Made by a program: the position numbers and the translations under genes. A DNA stretch of 64,000 bases, from positions 434,001-498,000 of the forward strand of contig NZ_QCYJ01000103.1 in NCBI RefSeq assembly GCF_003123685.1. The letters run 5' to 3'. Shown here in pieces: positions 32,041 through 40,838 of this stretch; position 1 is the first letter of the stretch; each line of letters begins with the position of its first letter. Source of the stretch: Nocardia aurea. GTDB taxonomy: Bacteria; Actinomycetota; Actinomycetes; Mycobacteriales; Mycobacteriaceae. The notes beneath the pieces are model-generated. The model was not told the DNA's origin, ran no database searches, and was given only the letters and a program-made list of their open reading frames with translations.

Positions 32041-33051
32041 GTGCGGATTGGGCAACAGCCGGGTGGCAGCGGTGCGCACGGCTCCTCCGCGACGGCGCAC
32101 GATACCTCCGCCTCCGCTACCGCGCAGGCCGAGAAGGGCGACGGCGTGGTCTCCCGGGTGCTGCGTCGCCCGCTGGCCTACATCGCGCTGACCAAGCCAC
32201 GCGTCATCGAGCTGCTGCTGGTCGCGACCATCCCGACGATGCTGCTCGCCGACCGAGGCACCGTCGATATCCGGCTCATCCTGGTCACCCTGTTCGGCGG
32301 CTGGATGGGCGCGGCGAGCGCGAACACGCTCAACTGCGTAGCCGACGCCGATATCGACAAGGTGATGAAGCGGACCGCCAAGCGCCCGCTGGCCAGGGAA
32401 GCGGTTCCCACCTCGCACGCCGCGATCTTCGGCGTGACGCTCGGGATCGCCTCGTTCGGCTGGCTGTGGTGGCAGGCCAACCTGCTGAGCGGCGTGCTCG
32501 TGGTCGCGACGATCCTGTTCTACGTGTTCGTCTACACCCTGGGCCTCAAGCGCCGCACCTCCCAGAACGTGGTCTGGGGCGGCGCGGCGGGCTGCATGCC
32601 CGCGCTCGTCGGCTGGTCGGCCGTCACCGGCGGTATCGGCTGGCCCGCGATCGCGCTGTTCGGCGTCATCTTCTTCTGGACGCCACCGCACACCTGGGCG
32701 CTCGCCATGCGCTACAAGGAGGACTACCGCGCGGCGGGCGTGCCGATGTTGCCGGTGGTCGCCACCGAGCAGGCCGTCACCAAGCAGATCGTCATCTACA
32801 CCTGGCTCACCGTGCTCACCACCCTCGCGCTGGTCCCGGCGACCGGGGTCGTCTACGCCGCCGTGGCGCTGGTGGCCGGAGCGTGGTTCCTGCTCATGGC
32901 CCACCAGCTGTACTCCGGCGTGCGACGTGGCGAGTCGGTGAAACCGCTGCGCCTGTTCCTCCAGTCGAACAATTACCTGGCGGTCGTGTTCTGCGGCCTC
33001 GCGGTGGATTCGGTGCTCGGCTGGGACACGGTCGGCAGTTTCTTCGGCTGA
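32041..33051 (+). CDS. ctaB: Protoheme IX farnesyltransferase (heme O synthase)
   Basis: A 336-residue polytopic membrane enzyme that adds a farnesyl group to heme B, giving heme O for the aa3 terminal oxidase. The prenyltransferase motifs are NCVADADIDKVMKRT (N-x3-D-x3-D type) and TLGLKRRTSQNVVWGGAAG. A third conserved block is FFWTPPHTWALAMRYKEDY. About nine membrane segments are seen. The GTG at 32041 is chosen for GAGGAG just upstream; ATG 32017 is an alternative. The product acts before the COX15-type heme A synthase encoded at 44055-45029. Confidence 0.94.
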   Translation: MRIGQQPGGSGAHGSSATAHDTSASATAQAEKGDGVVSRVLRRPLAYIALTKPRVIELLLVATIPTMLLADRGTVDIRLILVTLFGGWMGAASANTLNCVADADIDKVMKRTAKRPLAREAVPTSHAAIFGVTLGIASFGWLWWQANLLSGVLVVATILFYVFVYTLGLKRRTSQNVVWGGAAGCMPALVGWSAVTGGIGWPAIALFGVIFFWTPPHTWALAMRYKEDYRAAGVPMLPVVATEQAVTKQIVIYTWLTVLTTLALVPATGVVYAAVALVAGAWFLLMAHQLYSGVRRGESVKPLRLFLQSNNYLAVVFCGLAVDSVLGWDTVGSFFG

Positions 33052-33058
33052 TCCGCCG

Positions 33059-34489
33059 TCAGTCGCGGCGGGCGAGGTACCCGTCGGGACGAATCTCGAC
33101 GATATCGCCGTCGGTCGCCGCGTATGCGTCGAAGGCGTGCCCGTCGACGTCGACCACGTATCGCCCGCTCGCCCTCGTCCCCGGCCGGATCACCCGATAC
33201 ACCTCGGCGTCGGTCGTCCCGGGCAGTTCGCCCCCGTCACCGAACACCAGCACCGTGGCGTGCGGCCCGCGGAACAGGTCGAACAGTCGGACGGGTTGCC
33301 CGTCGACATCCTTCAGCGGCGCGTCCGGTGCCCGATCGCCCGCGACGAGTCGGCCGGTCGCGCCGGGGTCGCGGTAGCTCACGCTCAACTGGCGGGCCTC
33401 CTCGCCGCGTTCCATGGCGTCGGCCTTGCCTTCGACCAGTTTGTCCAGCAATTCGGTACTCAGGCCGAGGACCCGCGCGGCGACCGTGCGGCGTTCAGGT
33501 TCGTAGGTCCGCAGCGGCGCGGGGTCGCCGAGCAGCGCCGCGGCCAGCTTCCAGCCGAGGTTGTACGCGTCCTGGATGCCGGTGTTCATGCCCTGACCGC
33601 CGGTCGGCGGATGGACGTGGGCCGCGTCGCCCGCGAGGAAGACCCGGCCGTCGCCGAACCTGGCGGCCAGGCGGATATTCGGCCGCCACACGGTGACCCA
33701 GGTCAGATCGGTGAATTCGAGGTCCATCGTTCCGGTGTAGCGGTCGGCCATGTCCTGGAGCACCGCGAGCGTGGGCTCGGCGTCGGCGTCGAGGGGCGCG
33801 CCGAATTGGAAATGCCGCCCGCCGGGCAGGGGCGAGAGCGCGAAACCCTCCATCGGATGTTCTGCCGAGGCGGCGAACCAGTGGCCGTAGTCGTGGTCGA
33901 GCACATCCGCCCGCACATCGCCGAGCAGCATTCGTATCGAATCGTCGGTGGACCCCTCGAACGGGATGCCGAGGGTTTTGCGCACGGTGCTGCGTCCGCC
34001 GTCCGCGCCGACCAGATAGGCCGCGCGCACCGTCTCGACGCCGTCGGCGGTGGTCAACGTCGCGGTGACGCCGTCGTCGTCCTGCGTGAGGTCTGTCAGC
34101 GCGGTGCCGAGTTCGACGTGCGCGCCGAATTCGGCCAGACGCGCGCGCAGGATCGCCTCGGTCCGTGACTGCCCGAGGAACCACGGGTTGGGGTAGGGGA
34201 TCGCTGGGGTCGGTTCGGCGGGCTCGAACATCCGCCGTTCGCCGACGAATTCGCCGCCGAAGTAGGCGCGCATGACTGGAGCGGGAATGCCCGCGTCCGT
34301 CACCGCGTCCAGGACGCCGAGGTCGTCGAAGACCTCGAGGGTGCGGGGGAGGATGCCGTCGCCCCTGGAGCCCGCGAAGAACTCGTCCGCCTTGTCGACC
34401 ACGCGAACCGGGATGCCGCGGCGGGCGAGATCGATGGCGAGGGTCAGGCCGGTCGGCCCCGCACCCGCGATGAGTACCTGGTCGGTCAC
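33059..34489 (-). CDS. FAD-dependent aromatic/phenol-type monooxygenase
   Basis: A 476-residue class A flavoprotein hydroxylase. It has the FAD-binding GAGPTGLTLAIDLARRG at the N-terminus, the DG motif VGADGGRSTVRK, and GDAAHVHPPTGGQGMNTGIQDAYNLGWKLA, the second FAD block. The C-terminal thioredoxin-like domain (DAPLKDVDGQPVRLFDLFRGPHATVLVFG) is that of phenol hydroxylase/rifampicin monooxygenase relatives. The start is GTG 34489 with GGAGG close by; the longer frame to 34627 covers the operator region. It is divergent from a TetR gene and is probably repressed by it. The substrate is unknown; aromatic compounds or antibiotics are plausible. Confidence 0.88.
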   Translation of the reverse strand: MTDQVLIAGAGPTGLTLAIDLARRGIPVRVVDKADEFFAGSRGDGILPRTLEVFDDLGVLDAVTDAGIPAPVMRAYFGGEFVGERRMFEPAEPTPAIPYPNPWFLGQSRTEAILRARLAEFGAHVELGTALTDLTQDDDGVTATLTTADGVETVRAAYLVGADGGRSTVRKTLGIPFEGSTDDSIRMLLGDVRADVLDHDYGHWFAASAEHPMEGFALSPLPGGRHFQFGAPLDADAEPTLAVLQDMADRYTGTMDLEFTDLTWVTVWRPNIRLAARFGDGRVFLAGDAAHVHPPTGGQGMNTGIQDAYNLGWKLAAALLGDPAPLRTYEPERRTVAARVLGLSTELLDKLVEGKADAMERGEEARQLSVSYRDPGATGRLVAGDRAPDAPLKDVDGQPVRLFDLFRGPHATVLVFGDGGELPGTTDAEVYRVIRPGTRASGRYVVDVDGHAFDAYAATDGDIVEIRPDGYLARRD

Positions 34490-34503
34490 AATTCCTCCAA
34501 GAG

Positions 34504-34532
34504 TGAATTCGATTTCAGTGAATCTGAATTCA
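34504..34532. promoter_or_regulatory. TetR operator between the monooxygenase and its regulator
   Basis: A nested 29-base dyad: outer arms TGAATTC/GAATTCA, inner arms TTCA/TGAA around a single G. It lies midway in the 88-base divergent intergenic region, so one bound TetR dimer pair could control both genes. Confidence 0.65.
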
Positions 34533-34577
34533 GTATTCGACTTGGTAGGTTCTGCTGTCAAGAGGAGGTGGGTCCCG

Positions 34578-35180
34578 GTGGCGACGAGCAGGCAGGAACG
34601 GTCGGCCGAAACGGAGCGCGCGCTCAAGGACGCGGCGCAACGGCTGTTCGCCGAACGCGGCTACCTCAACACGAAGATCACCGACATCACCGCCGCCGCC
34701 GGACGGGCGGCAGGCTCGTTCTACAACCATTTCGCGAGCAAGGAAGAACTGCTCCAGGCCCTGCTGCGGGATCTGGCCGACGCGGGGGACGTGCGCGCCG
34801 AACATCCGGACCACAATCCGGATTTCAGCGATCCGAGCGCCGTGCGCTACCACATCGCCGGTTACTGGCATTTCGCCCGCGAGCACGCCTCGGTACTGCG
34901 CGCCGTCGGTCAGGCCGCGGCCGTGAACGAGGATTTCGCGCGTCTGCTCCAACAGTTCGGCGTCGAACAGCGAGCCGATATCGCCGACCACCTGAAAGGT
35001 TTGGTCGACAACGGATTTCGCTTACCGAGCACCCCCGACGCCAGCCTGGCGGTGATGTTCATCGCGACCCAGGGACTGCTCGCGGCGGTGGAGGACGGCG
35101 CGGTCGAACTCAGCGACGAACAGGCGATCGACGGGCTGACCCGATTCGTCTACCGGGGACTGACCGGACGCGATTACTGA
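34578..35180 (+). CDS. TetR-family transcriptional regulator
   Basis: A 200-residue repressor. The N-terminal helix-turn-helix (about 10-55) reads ALKDAAQRLFAERGYLNTKITDITAAAGRAAGSFYNHFASKEELL. The remainder is the helical ligand-binding domain. The GTG at 34578 has AGGAGG nine bases upstream. It is divergent from the FAD monooxygenase, with a palindrome between, so a substrate-responsive switch for that enzyme is likely. The 146 bases up to the convergent quinone reductase gene hold no gene. Confidence 0.9.
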   Translation: MATSRQERSAETERALKDAAQRLFAERGYLNTKITDITAAAGRAAGSFYNHFASKEELLQALLRDLADAGDVRAEHPDHNPDFSDPSAVRYHIAGYWHFAREHASVLRAVGQAAAVNEDFARLLQQFGVEQRADIADHLKGLVDNGFRLPSTPDASLAVMFIATQGLLAAVEDGAVELSDEQAIDGLTRFVYRGLTGRDY

Positions 35181-35326
35181 GACGCGGCGAATCGGTTCGC
35201 CGAGGGTTCCGGCATCGAGTGGTGGTGGCGATGTGCGGTGGCGGCGTGCGCGCCCACGCCATCGGATCGCCCCGGCGATCCCGGCCCGCCGACGCGTCGC
35301 CGATCGAGGTCGACGTGACGTGTCGG

Positions 35327-36292
35327 TCAGGGCAGCAGGACGATGGAGCCGGTCGTCCGGCGTCCCTCCAGATCCCGATGCGCCCACTGTGCCTCGGCCA
35401 GTGGATACGTCGCGCCCACTCGGACGTGCAGCGAACCGTCGGCGACGGCGGCGAGCACATCGCCCGCGCGCCAGAGCAATTCGGCCCGGTCACGGGTGTA
35501 GTGGGCCAGCGTGGGCCTGGTGACGAACAGCGAACCCGCCGGATTGAGTCGTTGCAGGTCGAACGGCGGGACCGGTCCGCTGGCCGCGCCGAACAGCGCC
35601 AGCGTGCCCCGGACGCGCAGCGAGGCCAGGCTCGCCTCGAAGGTCGACCGACCCACCCCGTCGTAGGCCGCGGCCACGCCGACTCCGTCGGTGAGCGCGC
35701 GCACGCGCTCGGCGAGATCGTCGGTGTAGCGCAGCACTTCCGCGGCTCCCGCGGCGCGCGAGAGCGTCTCCTTCTCGTCGGAGGACACCGTCGTGATGAC
35801 CCGGACCCCGCGCGCGGTGGCCAGCTGGGTCAGGATCAGGCCGACCCCGCCCGCTCCCGCGTGCACCAGGATCGACTCGCCGGATTCCGGTCGGTACACC
35901 GATTCGATCAGATAGTGCGCGGTCATGCCCTGGAGCAACACGGACGCGGCGACCGAGGCGGGCACGCCGTCGGGAACCGCGATCGCCACCGCCGCGTCCA
36001 CCACGACCCGCTCGGCGTAACTACCGGGCGCGGCGGCCCAGGCGACCCGGTCACCGACCGCGAATTCGGACACCTGCGCACCGACCTCGACGACCACGCC
36101 CGTCCCCTCCGCACCGGGGATGTACGGCACCGACTGGGGATAGACGCCGGTACGGATATAGGTATCGATGAAATTGATACCGATGGCCTCGGTCTCGACG
36201 AGCAGTTGACCGGGTCCGATCGAAGGCAGCGGCACCTCCGTGTAGGTCAGGACCTCGGGACCACCGTGTTCGCAAACCTGGATGGCACGCAT
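35327..36292 (-). CDS. qor: NADPH:quinone oxidoreductase (zeta-crystallin type)
   Basis: A 321-residue zinc-free medium-chain dehydrogenase. The N-terminus MRAIQVCEHGGPEVLTY is the family's usual start. VLLQGMTAHYL and the nucleotide-binding VHAGAGGVGLILTQLA follow, and no zinc-ligand cysteines are present. It reduces quinones with NADPH by one-electron transfer. By position it matches qor (Rv1454c) of M. tuberculosis, between ctaB and the heme A synthase gene. It is divergent from the small conserved gene at 36352, with 59 bases between. Confidence 0.92.
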   Translation of the reverse strand: MRAIQVCEHGGPEVLTYTEVPLPSIGPGQLLVETEAIGINFIDTYIRTGVYPQSVPYIPGAEGTGVVVEVGAQVSEFAVGDRVAWAAAPGSYAERVVVDAAVAIAVPDGVPASVAASVLLQGMTAHYLIESVYRPESGESILVHAGAGGVGLILTQLATARGVRVITTVSSDEKETLSRAAGAAEVLRYTDDLAERVRALTDGVGVAAAYDGVGRSTFEASLASLRVRGTLALFGAASGPVPPFDLQRLNPAGSLFVTRPTLAHYTRDRAELLWRAGDVLAAVADGSLHVRVGATYPLAEAQWAHRDLEGRRTTGSIVLLP

Positions 36293-36351
36293 GGACTCCG
36301 TTCTACACCCGTGGTCGATGAGACGGCCTACCGGTCGGTAAACTCGGCGGA

Positions 36352-36702
36352 ATGAGCGTTGAAACTGCCCCGGTCGAAGCCAAGTTGTCGGGTGCCCTGG
36401 TGGATTCCGTCAAGGGTTTCCTCGCCGCGCACGGCGGTTCGGCCACGGCCGTTCTGCAACCCGTCGGGCGCCTCGGCGTGCGTGTCACGCTGGTCGGCGA
36501 GGACGGCGTCATGGGCGATCGCGTCGTCGCCGATCTCGCGACGGCCAAAGCACTCGTAGATGCCGTCGACGGGCTCACCGAGGCCGACGAGTGGGATCGT
36601 GCGCTGACCTCGATCGTCACCCCGCGCAAAGGCCACTGGGCGCGGATGGCGGGCTGGGTCGCCCGTCAGACCCGCTTCCCCAAGGCGCGCAACGAGAGCT
36701 GA
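36352..36702 (+). CDS. Small conserved actinobacterial protein (Rv1455 position)
   Basis: A 116-residue soluble protein: MSVETAPVEAKLSGALVDSV..., then LQPVGRLGVRVTLVGEDGVMGDRVVADLATAKALVD and a basic C-terminus (RKGHWARMAGWVARQTRFP). No motif is recognised. It lies where M. tuberculosis has Rv1455, divergent from qor. The weak ribosome-binding site (GGCGGA) gives modest support for ATG 36352. It ends three bases before the convergent membrane protein gene. Function unknown. Confidence 0.75.
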   Translation: MSVETAPVEAKLSGALVDSVKGFLAAHGGSATAVLQPVGRLGVRVTLVGEDGVMGDRVVADLATAKALVDAVDGLTEADEWDRALTSIVTPRKGHWARMAGWVARQTRFPKARNES

Positions 36703-36705
36703 GTT

Positions 36706-36951
36706 CTACATCCGGTCGTCGGCGGGATCGAGCAACTCGCCGACGCCCCAGTGCAAGATGCGCCCAGCCACCGCGAGATAGGCGACCACCGCCATCGCGA
36801 TCAGCGCCGTGCCGTAATCGGCGGCCCAGCCGGGAATCCGATCCGATCCGGCCACCGCGACCAGCATCATGATCACGCCGAGCATGACCGCGAGCGACGC
36901 CAACGGTGCGGTATCGGGCCTGCCCGGACAACGGGTGGGGCGATTCGTCAT
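36706..36951 (-). CDS. Small membrane protein of unknown function
   Basis: An 81-residue protein with two membrane helices (LASLAVMLGVIMMLVAVAG and GTALIAMAVVAYLAVAG), a basic N-terminus and an acidic C-terminal end (GELLDPADDRM). The ATG at 36951 has GAGAGG eight bases upstream. It converges with the preceding small gene. No family is recognised. Confidence 0.6.
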   Translation of the reverse strand: MTNRPTRCPGRPDTAPLASLAVMLGVIMMLVAVAGSDRIPGWAADYGTALIAMAVVAYLAVAGRILHWGVGELLDPADDRM

Positions 36952-37087
36952 CGGACGGGCCTCTCTTCTCACGCAACACCGCGCTCCGTCCGTCGCGGTG
37001 TGGTCTGTTCATCGCCGGACGTCACCGATTCGTTATCACCACGCCTCGTATTCGTGATCCAGGACTTCCGCCGATATCGTGACTCCG

Positions 37088-37573
37088 ATGCAGACGGTGC
37101 GCATCGCCCCCGCCGATCCCGACGATCGCGGCGTGGCCGACCTGCTCTTCACCGCGATCGGCGGTGATCGCACCCGTCTCGCGGCGGCCACTCGGCGCTA
37201 CCGGATCGACGGATCGACCGAACTCGTCGCGGCGACCATCGGCGACGAGCTCGTCGGTGTCGCCGGGTACGAAACAGGCCACGACCACCTCGTGCTCCTG
37301 CACCTCGCGACCGCAGGCACTCACCGTCGAACCGGAATCGGTCGCCTGCTCGTCGCGGACATCGGCTCTCGCCACCCCGACCTGCCGGTGGTCGCCGAAA
37401 CCGACGACACCTCCGTGGGCTTCTATGCCGCCATCGGATTCACAGGCGTGCCTCTCGGCGAGAAATACCCCGGTGTCCCACGGTTCCGCATGACGCTGGG
37501 ATCCGATTCTGCCCGTGCTACGGCTGGGCCCGCCGCAGACGACGCGGGAACATTTCGCGTGATCGGTGGGTGA
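37088..37573 (+). CDS. GNAT-family N-acetyltransferase
   Basis: A 161-residue acetyltransferase. The acetyl-CoA-binding motif A is LLHLATAGTHRRTGIGRLLV (R-x2-G-x-G), followed by VVAETDDTSVGFYAAIGFTG, the family's C-terminal strand and helix. The start is ATG 37088 or GTG 37079 three codons upstream; neither has a strong ribosome-binding site. The substrate is unknown. The C-terminal 25 residues are low complexity. Confidence 0.8.
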   Translation: MQTVRIAPADPDDRGVADLLFTAIGGDRTRLAAATRRYRIDGSTELVAATIGDELVGVAGYETGHDHLVLLHLATAGTHRRTGIGRLLVADIGSRHPDLPVVAETDDTSVGFYAAIGFTGVPLGEKYPGVPRFRMTLGSDSARATAGPAADDAGTFRVIGG

Positions 37574-37609
37574 GCGTCTGCGCGGCGGGCGAGCCGATCC
37601 GGTCGGCGC

Positions 37610-37990
37610 TCAGGTGTGGAAGACGGTGTCGATGATCGGCAACCACGGCACCGCGTTGTCCTTGAAGGACTGGTGCACCGGTGTCAGCGCGCTGTGATCG
37701 TCGAGTGCCATCATCGTGACGCCGATATCGTCGCCGCCGTCATCGATGGCGGCCACCGTGGATCCGCAGTCGGGGCAGAAGCCGCGTCGGGTGGTCGCGA
37801 AGGTGTTGTACCAGCGGGGTTCACCGGCCTCGCCGGTCCAGGTGAAACTGTCGGCGGGGAAGCCGACCCAGGCCGTCACCGGTCCGCCGCTGAGGCGCTG
37901 ACAGTGCGGACACGAGCACAGGTGCGGCCAGTCGGCCTCCGCGTCGGCACGGAATCGGATCCGTCCACACAGGCAGCCGCCTTCGTACAT
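37610..37990 (-). CDS. GFA/Mss4-like zinc protein
   Basis: A 126-residue protein of the glutathione-dependent formaldehyde-activating (GFA) superfamily. Zinc ligands are visible: GGCLCGRIRF, CSCPHCQRLSGG and GFCPDCGS. AGEPRWYNTFATTRRGFC is the family core. The ATG at 37990 has GAAGGAG eight bases upstream. Despite the family name most members have no proven formaldehyde role, and mycolic-acid bacteria use mycothiol. It converges on the GNAT gene. Confidence 0.87.
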   Translation of the reverse strand: MYEGGCLCGRIRFRADAEADWPHLCSCPHCQRLSGGPVTAWVGFPADSFTWTGEAGEPRWYNTFATTRRGFCPDCGSTVAAIDDGGDDIGVTMMALDDHSALTPVHQSFKDNAVPWLPIIDTVFHT

Positions 37991-38227
37991 CGGTCACGCT
38001 CCTTCGCTCGAATCGGGTTGGCGCAATGGAGAATCGACGTCCGCCGCGGCGGCACCGGCCAGAGTAGAGCAGGGGTCCGACACGGAGGGAAGTGCCCGCG
38101 TGGGGACCCGTGGCCCTTCCGCGTGGAGCGTCCGACCCGTTGTTCCAGGCCGAGCGCGAGGAAGTTCGGACCGACCGTCGCGCCGATATCGGAGACGTCG
38201 TCGGAGTTCCGCGGATCAACGAGGCGG

Positions 38228-38785
38228 CTACGGTGAGGCCCCGGCCGGTCGGGTCGCGAATCGGAGCACGGTGGTGAAATCCGGCCGGTACCCCTCGGTG
38301 GTGTCCACGATCAGGGTCGGCACGTCCAACGCGATCGGGACGAAGGTGTCGGCTCCCGCGTCGATGCGCGCGATCCGGCCGGAATCGTCGTGCGCTCGCC
38401 GGTGCGGATCGGTCCCCATCCGCTCGGTCATGCGCGCGTGGGCGACGAGTACCGGTGCGGTGCAACGGATTACCCGGATATCGGCGATCTCGGCGAGTGG
38501 CTGGAGATTCGGTCGCCAGAGGCGGTCCTGGAACGCGGCCTCGGCGACGACGCCGATACGTGCTTCGGCCAGGACCGTGAGGGTGGCGAAGAACGCGGTC
38601 AGCACCGGGATGTCGAGGTGGGTGTATCCGGAACTCTCCGATGAGCCTGCGGTGGCGACCATGCCTTGTTTCAACTCGTCGCGAATGATCGCGGGGCAGC
38701 CGATCCCGCGGGCCAGAGTGTGCGCGAGTGTGGTCTTGCCGGTGCCGGGAGGTCCGCTGACGACGGTCAGGATCGGTGCGGCCAT
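38228..38785 (-). CDS. P-loop ATPase/kinase-like protein
   Basis: A 185-residue protein with Walker A GPPGTGKTT at residues 10-18, the RDELKQGM segment and a lid-like basic region (RMTERMGTDPHRRAH). The fold suggests a small-molecule or polynucleotide kinase of the AAA_33 type; zeta-toxin-like enzymes share it, but no antitoxin gene is adjacent. The start is ATG 38785. The 237 bases downstream, to the GFA gene, hold no supported gene. Confidence 0.75.
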   Translation of the reverse strand: MAAPILTVVSGPPGTGKTTLAHTLARGIGCPAIIRDELKQGMVATAGSSESSGYTHLDIPVLTAFFATLTVLAEARIGVVAEAAFQDRLWRPNLQPLAEIADIRVIRCTAPVLVAHARMTERMGTDPHRRAHDDSGRIARIDAGADTFVPIALDVPTLIVDTTEGYRPDFTTVLRFATRPAGASP

Positions 38786-38935
38786 AGCCGCATTGTGGCA
38801 GTCGGCCGCGAGCGCGGGCGGATGGCGTTGGATCCAGGCATCGAACTTTCACCCTTCCGGGGTGACGTTCGATGTTCGAGACCCCGCGCATACTCGGAGC
38901 GCTCGAACGTGTCGATCGATCGAGAAGGAGCGGCC

Positions 38936-39901
38936 GTGCAGGTGCTGCTACCGCGGAGTCAACGGCGGACGTCGGAAGAACTGATCGAGCGGCTCGATCC
39001 GGACGTCGGGGACACCCGAGCCAAACGCTCCGCGTTCTGGATCATGCTGACGCTGTCCAGCGTCATCGCGGTCTCCGGTGTCATCGGCGATTCGACGGCG
39101 ACGGTGATCGGCGCGATGATCGTCGCGCCGCTGTCGCTGCCGATCCTCGGTGTGGCGCTCGGTATCGCGACGAGCCGGGTGGCGTTGATCGGGCGGAGTC
39201 TGCTGCTGGTCGCGGCGGGCGTCGGGTTGGTCATCGTGATCGGGTACCTGTTCGCGCAATTGCTGCCGAATCCGACGAATGTGCTGGCCAATTCGCAAGT
39301 GACCGGGCGTACTTCGCCGACCTTGATGGATCTCACGGCGGCTCTGGCGACGGGGTCGGTCGGTGTGATCGCGCTGATCCGGCGCGACGTCGGCGATGTG
39401 CTGCCCGGTGTCGCCATCGCCATTTCCCTGGTCCCGCCGCTGGGTGTGGTCGGGGTCTGTCTGGGTTCGCACGCGCCGGGGATGGCGTTGGGCGCGTTCG
39501 TGCTGTTCGCCTCCAATATGGTCGCCATGATCGTCACCGCGACGGTGGTGCTCGTCGCGACCGGATACGCGCGCGCAGCCGGGGCGGGACAGGTCCGTCA
39601 CGGGCGCGCCTACGCGGTGCTCGCGGCGGCGCTGGTGCTGGTCGCCGTGCCGATGGTGGCGAATTCGCTGTCGTCGCTGTGGGCCGATCGGATCGCGAGT
39701 GCGACGGCGAGCTGGCTGGACGGAGTGCCCGGCGCCGAGGTCGGACAGGTGACAGTGCACAGCGATACGGCGACCGTCGAAGTGCTCGCGCCCGCCGACC
39801 TCCCGCCGATCGGCGAATTGCAGGACCGGGTGAACGAGATCGTGCCGTGGAACCCCCGGGTAGTACTCGTGCACACGGTCGGCAGCCGGATCGGTGACTG
39901 A
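38936..39901 (+). CDS. DUF389-family membrane protein
   Basis: A 321-residue integral membrane protein. The GTG at 38936 has AAGGAG five bases upstream and begins MQVLLPRSQRRTSEELIERL. The signature block STATVIGAMIVAPLSLPILGVALG is characteristic of the DUF389 (TIGR00341-like) family. Six or so membrane helices follow, then a soluble C-terminal domain (VHSDTATVEVLAPADLPPIGE). Function unknown, with transport or stress roles proposed for relatives. It converges with the next gene with only 16 bases between. Confidence 0.85.
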   Translation: MQVLLPRSQRRTSEELIERLDPDVGDTRAKRSAFWIMLTLSSVIAVSGVIGDSTATVIGAMIVAPLSLPILGVALGIATSRVALIGRSLLLVAAGVGLVIVIGYLFAQLLPNPTNVLANSQVTGRTSPTLMDLTAALATGSVGVIALIRRDVGDVLPGVAIAISLVPPLGVVGVCLGSHAPGMALGAFVLFASNMVAMIVTATVVLVATGYARAAGAGQVRHGRAYAVLAAALVLVAVPMVANSLSSLWADRIASATASWLDGVPGAEVGQVTVHSDTATVEVLAPADLPPIGELQDRVNEIVPWNPRVVLVHTVGSRIGD

Positions 39902-39917
39902 CCGTTCGGCGGTGCGT

Positions 39918-40544
39918 TCACCTGCTCGGCCATTTCCCGCCGATATTGTGCCCCTGCTCGTGCGGGTCGTCGCCACCGGCGAGATGCTGGATTCCCAATT
40001 TCTCGCTGAACAGATGGCGCTGGGTGATCCAGCCCGCCGCCGAGAGCGCGATCCAGGCGGCGGTGAAGGTGACCTGCTGCCAGCCCGGATCGGGGTCGTG
40101 TAGGAAGGCCAGGGAATCGTCGACCCGGGCGAGGCCGCTGAGCATCATGCTCGCGCCGCCGATCGAGGTCAGCCACAGCAGGGCGCGGGCCCGGAATTTC
40201 TCGGCGAGGAACGCGCCGGTCACGCCGACCGCGAGTATCACGATCATGCTCAGCGCCCAGTTCTTGTCGCCGGGTTGCAGGACCGTGGCCAGCTTCGCTC
40301 CGACCATCGCGCCGGTGAGCCCGCCGATCAGATACGACGCGAATCCGAAGACAAGTGCCGTGATCACCCACGCGGCGACCGCGCCGATCAACCCGAACAG
40401 CAACAGGACAGTGAATGAGGGTTCGAAGAGGTCGGCGATCAACCAGCCGAGACCGAATCCGATCGCCAGTAGCCCCAGATGCACGGATCGGACCCCGTAG
40501 AAACACAACAGCGCACCGACCAACGTCAAAACAATGCCCGACAT
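39918..40544 (-). CDS. DUF4203/TM198-like membrane protein
   Basis: A 208-residue polytopic membrane protein with about seven hydrophobic segments and many glycines (MSGIVLTLVGALLCFYGVRS..., GLIGAVAAWVITALVFGFASYLIGG). The hydrophilic C-terminus is His/Asp-rich (HLAGGDDPHEQGHN). The start is ATG 40544 behind AAGGGATG. The resemblance to DUF4203 proteins rests on the helix and glycine pattern only. Confidence 0.65.
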   Translation of the reverse strand: MSGIVLTLVGALLCFYGVRSVHLGLLAIGFGLGWLIADLFEPSFTVLLLFGLIGAVAAWVITALVFGFASYLIGGLTGAMVGAKLATVLQPGDKNWALSMIVILAVGVTGAFLAEKFRARALLWLTSIGGASMMLSGLARVDDSLAFLHDPDPGWQQVTFTAAWIALSAAGWITQRHLFSEKLGIQHLAGGDDPHEQGHNIGGKWPSR

Positions 40545-40769
40545 CCGTCATCCCTTCGGCCCGCGTCCCCGTCCCGAATGAAATCCCGCACATTCACAGT
40601 AAACCTATTTCCCCGGCCCGCGACCGGCCTCGACCACCTTTCATCCGTCACGGATGAGGGCGCGGCGGCGTCCGGCCGGAGTGCCCGTCACCCGCGGCTC
40701 GGCGGGGCCGTGCGGGCCCGCACCCGGTGGCGACCGGGTGATTGTCGACACTCGACCCCTCGAAAAGTA

Positions 40770-40799
40770 ATTGATTAGCGCAAGCAATGATAATATAGT
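40770..40799 (+). promoter_or_regulatory. MarR promoter with overlapping operator
   Basis: A -35 element TTGATT (40771-40776) and -10 element TATAGT (40794-40799) are separated by 17 bases. The -35 lies inside a dyad ATTG-N-TT-N5-AA-N-CAAT (40770-40788), the size and form of a MarR operator. This indicates autorepression of the MarR gene and the exporter. Confidence 0.55.
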
Positions 40800-40838
40800 T
40801 GTGTTCCGCAAGTAAGTATTCTCGTGCTGGGAGTGGCC

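Noticed and set aside
38228..38785. Zeta-type toxin
   Set aside because: The Walker A motif and size would allow it, but there is no adjacent antitoxin gene and no zeta-specific pattern; left as a P-loop kinase-like protein.
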